64,000 bases of DNA, taken from NCBI RefSeq assembly GCF_900129965.1, contig NZ_FQXM01000012.1, positions 71,778 to 135,777 of the forward strand, read 5' to 3'. The position numbers were made by a program, and so were the translations under genes. Source of the stretch: Clostridium grantii DSM 8605 (GTDB lineage Bacteria > Bacillota > Clostridia > Clostridiales > Clostridiaceae). Every line of letters begins with the position of its first letter. Position 1 is the stretch's first letter. Shown here in pieces: positions 8,442 to 16,612 of the stretch. The notes under the pieces were generated by a model. It had not been told where the DNA came from. It did not search any database and worked only from the letters and a program-made list of their open reading frames with translations.

Positions 8442-8867
8442 ATTCAGAATTCAGAAAATATAAAAAAACGAATAATTGAAACTCAATGTGCAGTGAATTT
8501 TTTGTGGACCCAATTTTATCTTGCAAGTAATTTAATGCAAAAGCAATATTACCTTAACTTAGTAAATTTCCAACTTCAGAAATTGTATTATTTGATTTTT
8601 AATCTAAAAAATTCTAGAACTAATGAAATGAATAGAGATATAAGGGAATTTACCCTTGAAGAATTAAAAAGATTTAATGGTATAAATGGTAATCCAGCTT
8701 ATGTTGCAGTAAATAATGTAGTATATGATGTTACCAAAAATAAAAAGTGGAATCAAGGACAGCATTTCGGTATTAAGGCAGGAAATGATGTAACACTTGA
8801 TTATGAAAATTGTCATGGAGGGGATGAAATATTAAAGGAATTGACAGTAGTGGGACGATTAATTTAA
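8442..8867 (+). CDS. Cytochrome b5-like heme-binding domain protein of the hydrogenase operon
   Basis: The C-terminal 80 residues form a cytochrome b5-like domain: EFTLEELKRFNG, NPAYVAVNNVVYDVT, then H-F-G and CHGG, where the two histidines are candidate heme ligands. The N-terminal part (about 60 residues) is a helical region with QKQYYLNLVNFQLQKLYYL, which I recall from clostridial members of this family, so translation must begin upstream of the ATG at 8628. In frame upstream there is no ATG with a ribosome site. ATT at 8442 lies 10 bases after GGTGG and is the best candidate; ATA 8433 and GTG 8493 are alternatives. It ends overlapping the small-subunit start. It may carry electrons to or from the hydrogenase (inference). 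Confidence 0.7.
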   Translation: MQNSENIKKRIIETQCAVNFLWTQFYLASNLMQKQYYLNLVNFQLQKLYYLIFNLKNSRTNEMNRDIREFTLEELKRFNGINGNPAYVAVNNVVYDVTKNKKWNQGQHFGIKAGNDVTLDYENCHGGDEILKELTVVGRLI

Positions 8868-9661
8868 TATGGCTTGAGACCTGTGGATGTTCTGGAAATA
8901 TAATATCTCTTTTAAATGCTACCGATCCTGATGTGGCATTTTTTTTGAATAACATGGTAAGTCTAGAATATCAAAATAGTATATCCCCAGAGCAAGGGGA
9001 AAAAGCTTTTCAAAAATTATTAGATACTTTAAATACAGAATTTATTCTTATTGTAGATGGAGCTATCTCAATAAAAGATAATGGGCTTTATAATGTGGTG
9101 GCTAATTATAAAGGAAAGATTATAACTGGCATGGAGGCAGTGAAAATGACAGCTGAAAAAGCTAAGTATATTATTGCAGTTGGAACCTGTGCTTCTTATG
9201 GGGGGATATCTGCCGCTAGTCCCAATGAAGCTGAATGTAGAAGTTTAAAGCAATTTTTACAAGAAAGTGGTATAGGTAAACAAGTAATAATATTACCAGG
9301 GTGTCCAGGTAATCCGGATTGGATTATTGGCACTATAGCAAATTTGATAGAATTTGGAGTTCCTGAACTTGATGATGAGGGCCGACCTATAGTATTTTAT
9401 GGCACTACAATACATGATAATTGCGAAAGGCGTTCTTATTTTGATAAAGGTATTTTTGCAGAAAAGTTAGATGACAAAGAATGTATGTTTAAGCTTGGAT
9501 GTAAAGGTCCAATAACAAAGGTTGATTGCCCTATCAGAAGATGGAATGACACTGATAATTGGCCTGTGGGAAATAATACCCCTTGTATTGGTTGTGCACA
9601 AAAAGGATTCGCTAAAGGAATTGAGCCTTTTATTAGATTATCAGATATAAAGAAAAATTAA
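8858..9661 (+). CDS. [NiFe]-hydrogenase small subunit
   Basis: The electron-transfer subunit, with three iron-sulfur clusters. With a start at ATT 8858 it is 267 residues and begins INLIWLETCGCSGN. This contains the proximal-cluster region that any start at the first canonical codon (GTG 8933) would lose. Further ligands are VGTCASYGG (Cys111), PGCPGNP, HDNCERR, MFKLGCKGP, DCPIRRW and TPCIGC. No ATG, GTG or TTG exists in frame between the preceding stop and the cysteines, so a non-AUG start or coupled reinitiation is required. It overlaps the cytochrome b5 gene stop. There is no Tat signal, so the enzyme should be cytoplasmic. The proximal motif is T-C-G-C rather than C-T-G-C. The large subunit follows after nine bases. 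Confidence 0.88.
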   Translation: MNLIWLETCGCSGNIISLLNATDPDVAFFLNNMVSLEYQNSISPEQGEKAFQKLLDTLNTEFILIVDGAISIKDNGLYNVVANYKGKIITGMEAVKMTAEKAKYIIAVGTCASYGGISAASPNEAECRSLKQFLQESGIGKQVIILPGCPGNPDWIIGTIANLIEFGVPELDDEGRPIVFYGTTIHDNCERRSYFDKGIFAEKLDDKECMFKLGCKGPITKVDCPIRRWNDTDNWPVGNNTPCIGCAQKGFAKGIEPFIRLSDIKKN

Positions 9662-9670
9662 GGAGAAAAT

Positions 9671-11077
9671 ATGGCTAAAAAAATAATTATAAATCCAGTA
9701 ACAAGAATAAGTGGATTTCTTCAAGTAGAAGTTCTTATAGAGAACAATATAATTGCAGATGCAAAGAGTAGCGGAATGCTTTTTAGAGGTTTTGAGAAGA
9801 TGCTAAAAGGAAGAAGTCCCCTAGATGCAATTTATTTCACCGAAAGAATATGTGGTATTTGTTCAACTGCTCATAGTATAGTATCCACATTAGCTTTAGA
9901 AAATGCTTTTAGAGTTGTGCCCTCAAATAATGATAAAAAAGTGAGAGATTTTATTCATGGCTGCGAATTTCTTCAGAATCATATTAGGCATACGTATCAA
10001 TACACAATGCCAGATTATTGTTATGGAAAAGATATCAATCCAACCTACGATTTAATGGAGAGAGATTGTAAACTTCCAGAAGATATTAATAAAAGGATCA
10101 CTAACCATTACGTAGATTCCTTTAAATACAGTAGAATGGCTCATGAAATGTTAGCCGAACTTGGAGGTAAGGCCCCTCATAATCATGGTGTTTTTGTTGG
10201 GGGAACCACCGCTGAAATAGAAATTGATAAATATACGAAATTGAAGTTTTTGTTAGGAGAAATAAAGAGTTTTATTGAAACCATAATGTTAGAAGATATA
10301 AACTATATTGCTTTATATTACCCTGAAACCTTTAAATACGGTAAAGGCTATGGAAATTTAATGACTTTTGGTTGTTTTAATAATTATTCTGATATGGGTG
10401 CTAGCTATGTTGACAGTAAGGTTAGTATTAATGGAAATATTGAAGCTTTGAATCAAAATAAGATAGAAGAAAGTATAGAGTATTCTTGGTATACAGGGGG
10501 TAGTGTTGAATATACTCCTGAAAATGAAGATTATAGACCAGATAGAAGTAAGAAATATGCATATTCATGGATTAAAGCTCCAAGATATAAAGGATATGCA
10601 ATGGAAGTTGGTCCTCTTGCAAGAATGATACTTTCCAATAAGTATACCCATGGAATCTCCACAATGGATAGAACCATAGCTAGAGTATTAGAAGCTATAG
10701 AAATAACTAAAATTATGGAGGAGCTTTTAGAAGAAATAAAATTAGGAAAATCAAACAGTACAGAATTCACCATACCAGAAATAGCAAAAGGCTCAGGATT
10801 GACAGATACAACAAGGGGAGCACTAGGTCATTGGCTGTCAATAAATGAAAAGAAAATAAATAACTATTCAATTATAACCCCTTCAGCATGGAATTTATCT
10901 CCTATGGACTTTAAAGGAATTAAAGGTCCTGTTGAAAAAGCATTGATAGGTATAGAAGTTGAAGATATAAAAAATCCAGTTGAAATTGGAAGAGCAATTA
11001 GGTCCTTTGATCCTTGTGTATCCTGTGCAACTCATACAGTTGGACAATATAATTCAATTGAAGTAAGAGTGTGTTGA
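9671..11077 (+). CDS. [NiFe]-hydrogenase large subunit (precursor)
   Basis: The 468-residue catalytic subunit holding the Ni-Fe(CN)2CO site. The N-terminal motif RICGICSTAHS supplies Cys61 and Cys64. The C-terminal motif DPCVSCATH supplies Cys449 and Cys452. The 13 residues after His455 (TVGQYNSIEVRVC) are the peptide normally cut off after nickel insertion by the dedicated protease, which is encoded next. It is shorter than periplasmic group 1 enzymes (about 550 residues), consistent with a compact cytoplasmic form. AAGGAG precedes the ATG. The subgroup needs phylogeny. Confidence 0.93.
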   Translation: MAKKIIINPVTRISGFLQVEVLIENNIIADAKSSGMLFRGFEKMLKGRSPLDAIYFTERICGICSTAHSIVSTLALENAFRVVPSNNDKKVRDFIHGCEFLQNHIRHTYQYTMPDYCYGKDINPTYDLMERDCKLPEDINKRITNHYVDSFKYSRMAHEMLAELGGKAPHNHGVFVGGTTAEIEIDKYTKLKFLLGEIKSFIETIMLEDINYIALYYPETFKYGKGYGNLMTFGCFNNYSDMGASYVDSKVSINGNIEALNQNKIEESIEYSWYTGGSVEYTPENEDYRPDRSKKYAYSWIKAPRYKGYAMEVGPLARMILSNKYTHGISTMDRTIARVLEAIEITKIMEELLEEIKLGKSNSTEFTIPEIAKGSGLTDTTRGALGHWLSINEKKINNYSIITPSAWNLSPMDFKGIKGPVEKALIGIEVEDIKNPVEIGRAIRSFDPCVSCATHTVGQYNSIEVRVC

Positions 11078-11079
11078 AT

Positions 11080-11535
11080 ATGAGAACAAAAGTAATGGCC
11101 TTGGGAAATAGGCTAATGACGGATGATGGAATAGCCATAAGAATTGTTGAAGAACTGAAACCTGAATTAGAAACCAATGGTTTTGAGGTTTTTATTGGTG
11201 AGACAGACACCTATAGTTGCCTAGATTTTGTTAAGGATGGCGACTCTCTTATATTAATAGACTCAACCTATCTAGGAAAGGAACCTGGAACTGTTTCTAT
11301 TTTTCCTTTAAAAGATATGAAGCATATAGCAAAAGATTATAAAGTGAGTAATTCCATGCATGATTTAAGTTTTATAAAATTATTAGCATTAGAAAATAAA
11401 ATTGTTAAAGGTTATTTTATAGGTATTGAAGTAGCTTATGTTGATATGGGAATTAATCTTAGCCCAGAGCTTGAAATGAAGTTTAGTAATATAAAAGAAA
11501 ATATTAAAAATGAACTAATAGAGAGGGGATATTAA
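11080..11535 (+). CDS. Hydrogenase maturation endopeptidase (HyaD/HybD type)
   Basis: A 151-residue M52-family peptidase that removes the C-terminal extension of the large subunit after nickel is inserted. The family start LGNRLMTDDGIAIRIVEEL (about residues 7-25) carries the conserved Asp/Glu that sense nickel. LILIDSTYLGKEPGTV and SMHDLSF near residue 90 supply the second Asp and the His. I prefer ATG 11080 over TTG 11071, although neither has a strong ribosome site; it starts just after the large-subunit stop and is probably coupled. Confidence 0.9.
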   Translation: MRTKVMALGNRLMTDDGIAIRIVEELKPELETNGFEVFIGETDTYSCLDFVKDGDSLILIDSTYLGKEPGTVSIFPLKDMKHIAKDYKVSNSMHDLSFIKLLALENKIVKGYFIGIEVAYVDMGINLSPELEMKFSNIKENIKNELIERGY

Positions 11536-11536
11536 T

Positions 11537-11785
11537 ATGCATGATACTTTTTTATTAAAGAAAATATCAGAAAGTCTAGAACAATTTTGTAGGGATAAAG
11601 AGATTGGTATACTAACAAAAGTAGAAATTACAGTGAATCCAGATAGTCATGTGACCCAAGAAAGCTTAATGGAGGAACTTAAAAATAGTATGGCAGATTT
11701 TATTGGTAAAGATTTGAAACTTAAAGTTCACATAAAAAATATTCAAGAGCTTACAGCTTATATCAATAGTATAGAAGGACGATAA
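11537..11785 (+). CDS. Small HypA-like nickel chaperone lacking the zinc domain
   Basis: An 82-residue protein starting MHD, like the MHE nickel-binding N-terminus of HypA/HybF. The central pattern VEITVNPDSHVTQESLMEEL matches the second strand and helix of HypA. The CxxC...CxxC zinc loop of HypA is entirely absent, and the length is about 30 residues short of HypA. It occupies the position of hypA between the protease and hypF, and there is no hypB in the window. GAGAGGGG is the ribosome site, and the stop overlaps the hypF start (TAATG). The HypA relation is inferred from position, start motif and pattern. Confidence 0.55.
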   Translation: MHDTFLLKKISESLEQFCRDKEIGILTKVEITVNPDSHVTQESLMEELKNSMADFIGKDLKLKVHIKNIQELTAYINSIEGR

Positions 11786-14094
11786 TGAAAAAAGCTTATG
11801 AAATAAAGATTTCAGGTATTGTACAAGGAGTTGGATTTAGACCATTTATTTATCGGGAGGCACAACAATTACATTTAAAAGGATGGATTAAAAATTTAGG
11901 CTCAATTGTTAAGATTTATCTTGAAGGTAATGATGAAGATACTAATAAATTGGTGAATAAAATAAAAGAAGATTCCCCACCAGCGGCGGTTGTAGAAAAA
12001 ATAGAAATAAAAGAAGTCTCTTTAAAAAATATAATAGATTTTAAAATAATTTCTAGTGGTAAGTCTGACGAAGGAAACAAATTTTTATCTCCAGATTTAG
12101 CTATATGTAGTCAGTGTGAAAAAGAATTATTTGATTCTAGCTCTAAAAAATATTTATACCCTTTTATAAATTGTACTAATTGTGGGCCAAGGTATTCTAT
12201 AATAAAAGAATTGCCCTATGATAGAAAAAGCACTACTATGAATGATTTCCAAATGTGTGCTTCATGTACGGAAGAATATGAAAATCCTATTACTAGAAGA
12301 TTTCATGCTCAACCTAATTGCTGTAGCCAGTGTGGTCCCAAATACCATTTATATAATATTACTAAGGAAGTAATTGAAGGAAATCCAATTATTAAAACAC
12401 AAGAATTATTAAAACAAGGTAAAATAGTAGCCATAAAAGGACTTAGCGGATTTCATTTATGTTGTGATGCTACTAATATAGAAGCTGTGAACAAGTTGAG
12501 AAAAATGAAAAATAGATCTCACAAGCCCTTGGCTATTATGGCTAAAGATATTGAATATGCTAAAAAAATTGGGGATATATCAAAAAAAGAAGAAGAAATA
12601 TTAATGGGTCGAGCAAGCCCTATAGTAATTATTAAAAAGAAAAAGGGATATCCTCTACCTGAGGAATTAGCCCCTCAACAAAATAGAATTGGAATCATGT
12701 TACCTTATACACCAATGCATCTGTTATTATTTGAAAATTGTATACCTTATTTAGTTATGACCAGTGGTAATTTATGTGGACAGCCTTTGCAATATAATAA
12801 TACTGAGGCACTTGAAAATTTAAGCACAGTAGCTGATTATTTTCTTTTTCATAACAGAGAGATACAAGTACCAATTGACGATGCAGTTGTAAAAGTAATG
12901 ATGGCAAAGGAAATTTTAATTCGTCCTGGAAGAGGTTATTCTCCGCAGGTATTTTCAATACAAAAGAAAAACATTATTGAAACTGAAATACTAGCTTTGG
13001 GGGCAATGCAAAAATCTACCTATGCTTTATTGAAAAATGGTTATGTGACCCTTAGTGAGTATCAAGGAGATATTAATGAGTATGAATATACTAAAAAATA
13101 TAAGAATTCTATAAATAATCTTCTAGGTATATACAAAGCAAGTCCAGAAATAATTGCCATGGATATGTATCCTAATTATTTTTATTCAATGATAACAAAT
13201 TTAAAAGAAAAAAAAGTTTATTCAGTTCAACATCATCATGCTCATATGGTAAGTTGTATGGTGGAACATGAATTAAATAATCAAGTTATTGGGGTTATCT
13301 ATGATGGTACAGGTATTGGCTTGAACAATACAATATGGGGCGGGGAGATATTTGTTGGAGATAGAAACTCTTTTGAAAGGGTAGCTCATTTGCAAGAGGT
13401 AACTTTGCAGGGGAAAGATATTTCAATAAAAGAACCTTGGCGTTGTGCCGTAGCATATGTTATGGAAATAGGGTTGAATCCTTTAGAATATATTAATTAC
13501 CATAGCTACACTAATATAAATAAGAAGAAAATTGAAATATTAATACAAGTACTACAAAAGAAATTTAATTGTTTTACAACAACAAGTATGGGAAGATTTT
13601 TTGACTGTGTATCTGCATTACTAGGGATTTGTACTCATATATCTTATGACGCACAAGCAGCCATTCAATTAGAAAATCTGATAGAAGATAAGGAGATAAG
13701 TGAATTGGCTGGAATATATTATCCCTACAATTTCAATGAAGAAAATCACAAACTCATAATAATGTATGCTAAAATCCTTAAAGCTATTATACATGATATA
13801 AATGAAGCGGTACCAACATCAATAATTTCATTAAAATTCCATAACACTGTTATTCAATTTACATATGAAGCTGTAAAAATAATTAGTCACAAATATGGCT
13901 TAAAGGAAGTTGTGTTAAGTGGAGGAGTATTTCAAAATTCATATTTGTTAGGAGGTTTATACAAAAAGTTGATAAATGAAGATTTTACAGTGTATATCAA
14001 TGAACTTGTACCTACAAACGATAGCGGAATATCTATTGGCCAAGCTGCAGTGGCGTTAACTGCAAATTGTAAACCGAGAAAGGGGGGTGTTTAA
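11785..14094 (+). CDS. hypF: Carbamoyltransferase HypF
   Basis: A 769-residue enzyme that makes the cyanide ligand precursor by transferring a carbamoyl group from carbamoyl phosphate to the HypE C-terminal cysteine. Domains in order are: acylphosphatase (about 1-90, with GIVQGVGFRPF); a zinc region with paired cysteines CSQC, CTNC, CASC and CSQC (about 108-180); a YrdC-like ATP domain (about 200-385, GLSGFHLCCDA); and a Kae1-like domain with the metal motif HHHAHM and DGTGIG. It is full length. The gene overlaps the HypA-like gene and hypC follows directly. Confidence 0.95.
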   Translation: MKKAYEIKISGIVQGVGFRPFIYREAQQLHLKGWIKNLGSIVKIYLEGNDEDTNKLVNKIKEDSPPAAVVEKIEIKEVSLKNIIDFKIISSGKSDEGNKFLSPDLAICSQCEKELFDSSSKKYLYPFINCTNCGPRYSIIKELPYDRKSTTMNDFQMCASCTEEYENPITRRFHAQPNCCSQCGPKYHLYNITKEVIEGNPIIKTQELLKQGKIVAIKGLSGFHLCCDATNIEAVNKLRKMKNRSHKPLAIMAKDIEYAKKIGDISKKEEEILMGRASPIVIIKKKKGYPLPEELAPQQNRIGIMLPYTPMHLLLFENCIPYLVMTSGNLCGQPLQYNNTEALENLSTVADYFLFHNREIQVPIDDAVVKVMMAKEILIRPGRGYSPQVFSIQKKNIIETEILALGAMQKSTYALLKNGYVTLSEYQGDINEYEYTKKYKNSINNLLGIYKASPEIIAMDMYPNYFYSMITNLKEKKVYSVQHHHAHMVSCMVEHELNNQVIGVIYDGTGIGLNNTIWGGEIFVGDRNSFERVAHLQEVTLQGKDISIKEPWRCAVAYVMEIGLNPLEYINYHSYTNINKKKIEILIQVLQKKFNCFTTTSMGRFFDCVSALLGICTHISYDAQAAIQLENLIEDKEISELAGIYYPYNFNEENHKLIIMYAKILKAIIHDINEAVPTSIISLKFHNTVIQFTYEAVKIISHKYGLKEVVLSGGVFQNSYLLGGLYKKLINEDFTVYINELVPTNDSGISIGQAAVALTANCKPRKGGV

Positions 14095-14095
14095 A

Positions 14096-14314
14096 ATCTG
14101 TTTAGCAATACCAGGAAAAATAATTGATATAAATAGAAACATAGCAACAGTAAATATTCTAGGGGTAAAAGAAAAAATTCATACTGGATTGATAGAATCC
14201 CCCCAAATAGGGGAATATGTATTAGTGCATGCAGGCTTTGCTATTGAGAAAATTGATGAAGAGTATTTCTGTTATTTAGAAGATACCATTAAGATAATGT
14301 TGGAGGAAGAATAA
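14096..14314 (+). CDS. hypC: Hydrogenase assembly chaperone HypC, likely ATC start
   Basis: HypC carries the Fe(CN)2CO moiety with HypD and delivers it to the large subunit; its Cys must be residue 2, exposed after Met removal. Here the family N-terminus CLAIPGKII is preceded by an ATC codon at 14096-14098. AGGGGGGTG lies six bases upstream, an ideal ribosome site. The only canonical alternative, GTG 14087, is inside that site and would put the cysteine at position 5. I therefore choose ATC, giving 72 residues. The region GEYVLVHAGFAIEKIDEE is the conserved beta-barrel end. hypF ends two bases before the ATC. Confidence 0.88.
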   Translation: MCLAIPGKIIDINRNIATVNILGVKEKIHTGLIESPQIGEYVLVHAGFAIEKIDEEYFCYLEDTIKIMLEEE

Positions 14315-15418
14315 ATGAAAAATGCTCTTAATGAAGAAAATTTAATAAAAAAGATCATAAAGGAAATTAATAAAAAGGTTACGACACCTATTTATATAAT
14401 GGAGGTTTGTGGAACTCATACTGAATGTATTGTAAAGTATGGAATTAAAAGTTTGATATCAGATAAAGTAAATCTTATATCTGGTCCTGGTTGTCCGGTT
14501 TGTGTAAGTGATGAAAGTTTCATAGATGAAGCTATTTTTCTATCTAAAATTGAAGATATAATCATCTGTACATTTGGAGATTTAATGAAAGTAAGAGGGA
14601 GTAAACATACATTACAAGAAGCAAAGTCAAAAGGGGCAGATATCAGAATAATTTATTCACCTCAAAGCTGCATAAATATAGCAAAAGAAAATAAAGATAA
14701 AAAAGTGGTGTTTCTTTCGGTAGGGTTTGAAACCACTTCACCTATAATAGCAAGTGTCATTAAAACAACTAAGGCAAATAATATAAATAATCTCTTCTTT
14801 TTAACCTCTTTAAAGATTATGGAACCAATTCTCAAAAAAATATTAGGGCAGAGCGAGTCGAAAATTAATGGGTTAATACTTCCAGGCCATGTGGCTGTTA
14901 TACAAGGTTCTAAATATTTTTCTTTTATCCCGGATGAGTTCAACATGCCAAATGCCATTTGTGGCTTTAGTGAACTAGATATTTTAAGCGGAATTTATAC
15001 AATTATTCAGCAGATTAATAAAAGCATTCCTATTGATACATACAACCTTTATAAACGTTGGGTTAAGAAAAGTGGAAATGTTAAGGCAAAGGAATTAATG
15101 AATGAAGTTTATACCCTTGAAGATGTTACCTGGAGAGATATAGGACTAGTGCCTAGTTCTGCTTTAGTGATAAATAATAATTTTAAATCTATGGATGCAA
15201 GGAAAGTATTTAATATAGAACATATGATTTTTAAAGAAAGTGAAAAATCCGTTATAGAAAATAAAAAATGTATTTGTGGAAAAATCATGATGGGATATAA
15301 GTCTCCAAAAGAGTGCGAATTATTCTCTACAAGATGTAACTACGAAAATCCAGTAGGCCCATGCATGGTATCTAGAGAGGGCGTGTGCCGTATAGCTTAT
15401 AAGGGTGGTGTTATATGA
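14315..15418 (+). CDS. hypD: Hydrogenase maturation protein HypD
   Basis: A 367-residue iron-sulfur protein that acts with HypC as the scaffold for Fe(CN)2CO assembly. Family motifs are present: MEVCGTHTECIVKYG, SGPGCPVCVSD with the active cysteines, GFETTSP, and LPGHVAVIQGSKYF. The C-terminal four-cysteine region for the [4Fe-4S] cluster shows CICGKIMMG, CELFSTRC, GPCMVS and GVCRIAYKGG. The ATG directly abuts the hypC stop and its own end overlaps hypE by four bases. Confidence 0.95.
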   Translation: MKNALNEENLIKKIIKEINKKVTTPIYIMEVCGTHTECIVKYGIKSLISDKVNLISGPGCPVCVSDESFIDEAIFLSKIEDIIICTFGDLMKVRGSKHTLQEAKSKGADIRIIYSPQSCINIAKENKDKKVVFLSVGFETTSPIIASVIKTTKANNINNLFFLTSLKIMEPILKKILGQSESKINGLILPGHVAVIQGSKYFSFIPDEFNMPNAICGFSELDILSGIYTIIQQINKSIPIDTYNLYKRWVKKSGNVKAKELMNEVYTLEDVTWRDIGLVPSSALVINNNFKSMDARKVFNIEHMIFKESEKSVIENKKCICGKIMMGYKSPKECELFSTRCNYENPVGPCMVSREGVCRIAYKGGVI

Positions 15419-16425
15419 ATAAGAAAATTGAATTAAAGCATGGAGATGGTGGACTACATACTAATAAGTTAATTAAAGATATATTTTATAGAAATTTTAA
15501 TAATGAAATTCTATTGAAAGGAAGGGATTCTGCACTTATTGATTTATCAAAAATAAATAATCATAAGTTAGCTTACACTACAGATAGTTATGTGGTTAAG
15601 CCTATTTTTTTCCCTGGAGGAAATATTGGATCACTAGCGGTTTGTGGTACTATAAATGATTTGACTGCTGCAGGTGCTACCCCATACTTTTTAAGTGTTG
15701 GATTTATTATAGAAGAAGGATTTGAAATTGAAAAGCTTAATCTTATTGCTAGTACTATGGGTGATATATGCAAAAATAATAATGTAAGAATAGTTACTGG
15801 TGATACTAAGGTTGTAGAGAAAAATAGTTTAGACCAAATTTTCATAAACACTTCTGGTGTTGGGTTTGTGAAAAAAGGTTTTAAACCTAGACAAATTAGT
15901 ATTGGAGATGAAATTATAGTAACAGGCTCAATCGGTGATCATGGAACTGTAATAGGTATAGAAAGGTTTGATTTTGGTGTAGATATGAATCTTAAAAGTG
16001 ATTGTGCTGCTTTAAATAATATATTATATGAACTTCATGAATTTTTACCTAAAATCAAATTAATGAAAGATCCAACTAGAGGGGGAATTGCAACAATATT
16101 AAATGAAATTGCAAATGATATGGTAGTTGGAGTTACAATTCATGAAAACAAAATTCCTATTAAAAATGAAGTAAAAGGAATAACAGAATTATTAGGGTTA
16201 GATCCTTATTACTTAGCCTGCGAAGGTAGAATGATACTCATTGTTGAAAAAGGATATGGCAATGCAGTTGTAAATGAATTAAGAAAGCTTCATAATTGTA
16301 AAAACTCTCAAATCATTGGGATAATTGAAAATAGTTCATCCCCTTATGTTTGCTTAGAAACAAGAATAGGAGGGAAGAGATTACTTCATATATTAGAAGA
16401 ATCCATGTTGCCTAGAATATGTTAA
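15415..16425 (+). CDS. hypE: Hydrogenase expression/formation protein HypE
   Basis: A 336-residue PurM-like protein. It ends in PRIC, so the terminal cysteine can be carbamoylated by HypF and dehydrated with ATP to the thiocyanate that donates CN. N-terminal LKHGDGGLHTNKLI, AYTTDSYVVKP and NDLTAAGA are the ATP/metal motifs; MKDPTRGGIATILNE is the second-domain signature. The gene overlaps hypD by four bases and closes the operon. No strong hairpin terminator follows. Confidence 0.95.
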   Translation: MNKKIELKHGDGGLHTNKLIKDIFYRNFNNEILLKGRDSALIDLSKINNHKLAYTTDSYVVKPIFFPGGNIGSLAVCGTINDLTAAGATPYFLSVGFIIEEGFEIEKLNLIASTMGDICKNNNVRIVTGDTKVVEKNSLDQIFINTSGVGFVKKGFKPRQISIGDEIIVTGSIGDHGTVIGIERFDFGVDMNLKSDCAALNNILYELHEFLPKIKLMKDPTRGGIATILNEIANDMVVGVTIHENKIPIKNEVKGITELLGLDPYYLACEGRMILIVEKGYGNAVVNELRKLHNCKNSQIIGIIENSSSPYVCLETRIGGKRLLHILEESMLPRIC

Positions 16426-16486
16426 ATAAAAATCGATGATTAATCAATGAGAATATGTGCAAAAAATATAATTTTTAACAAAAAAC

Positions 16487-16516
16487 TTCACAAATGTGAT
16501 AATATATACATATAAA
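16487..16516 (+). promoter_or_regulatory. Possible promoter of the beta-propeller gene
   Basis: TTCACA at 16487-16492 and TATAAA at 16511-16516 are separated by 18 bases. The leader to the ATG at 16613 contains a CAACAACAACAA run and no recognised riboswitch. Confidence 0.35.
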
Positions 16517-16612
16517 ATAATTGCTAGCCATTATTATGGTATAGCACAAATAATAATTCACAACAACAACAATAATATTATACTAAAATTTAAATAAAGT
16601 GAGGTAACTAAT

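Noticed and set aside
8480..8535. Short frame reading MCSEFFVDPILSCK in front of the cytochrome b5-domain gene
   Set aside because: It lies in another frame over the true N-terminal coding part of the cytochrome b5-domain gene and has no ribosome site.
10531..11210. Minus-strand open frames inside the hydrogenase large subunit and protease genes
   Set aside because: They are antisense shadows of strongly conserved genes and have no ribosome sites.
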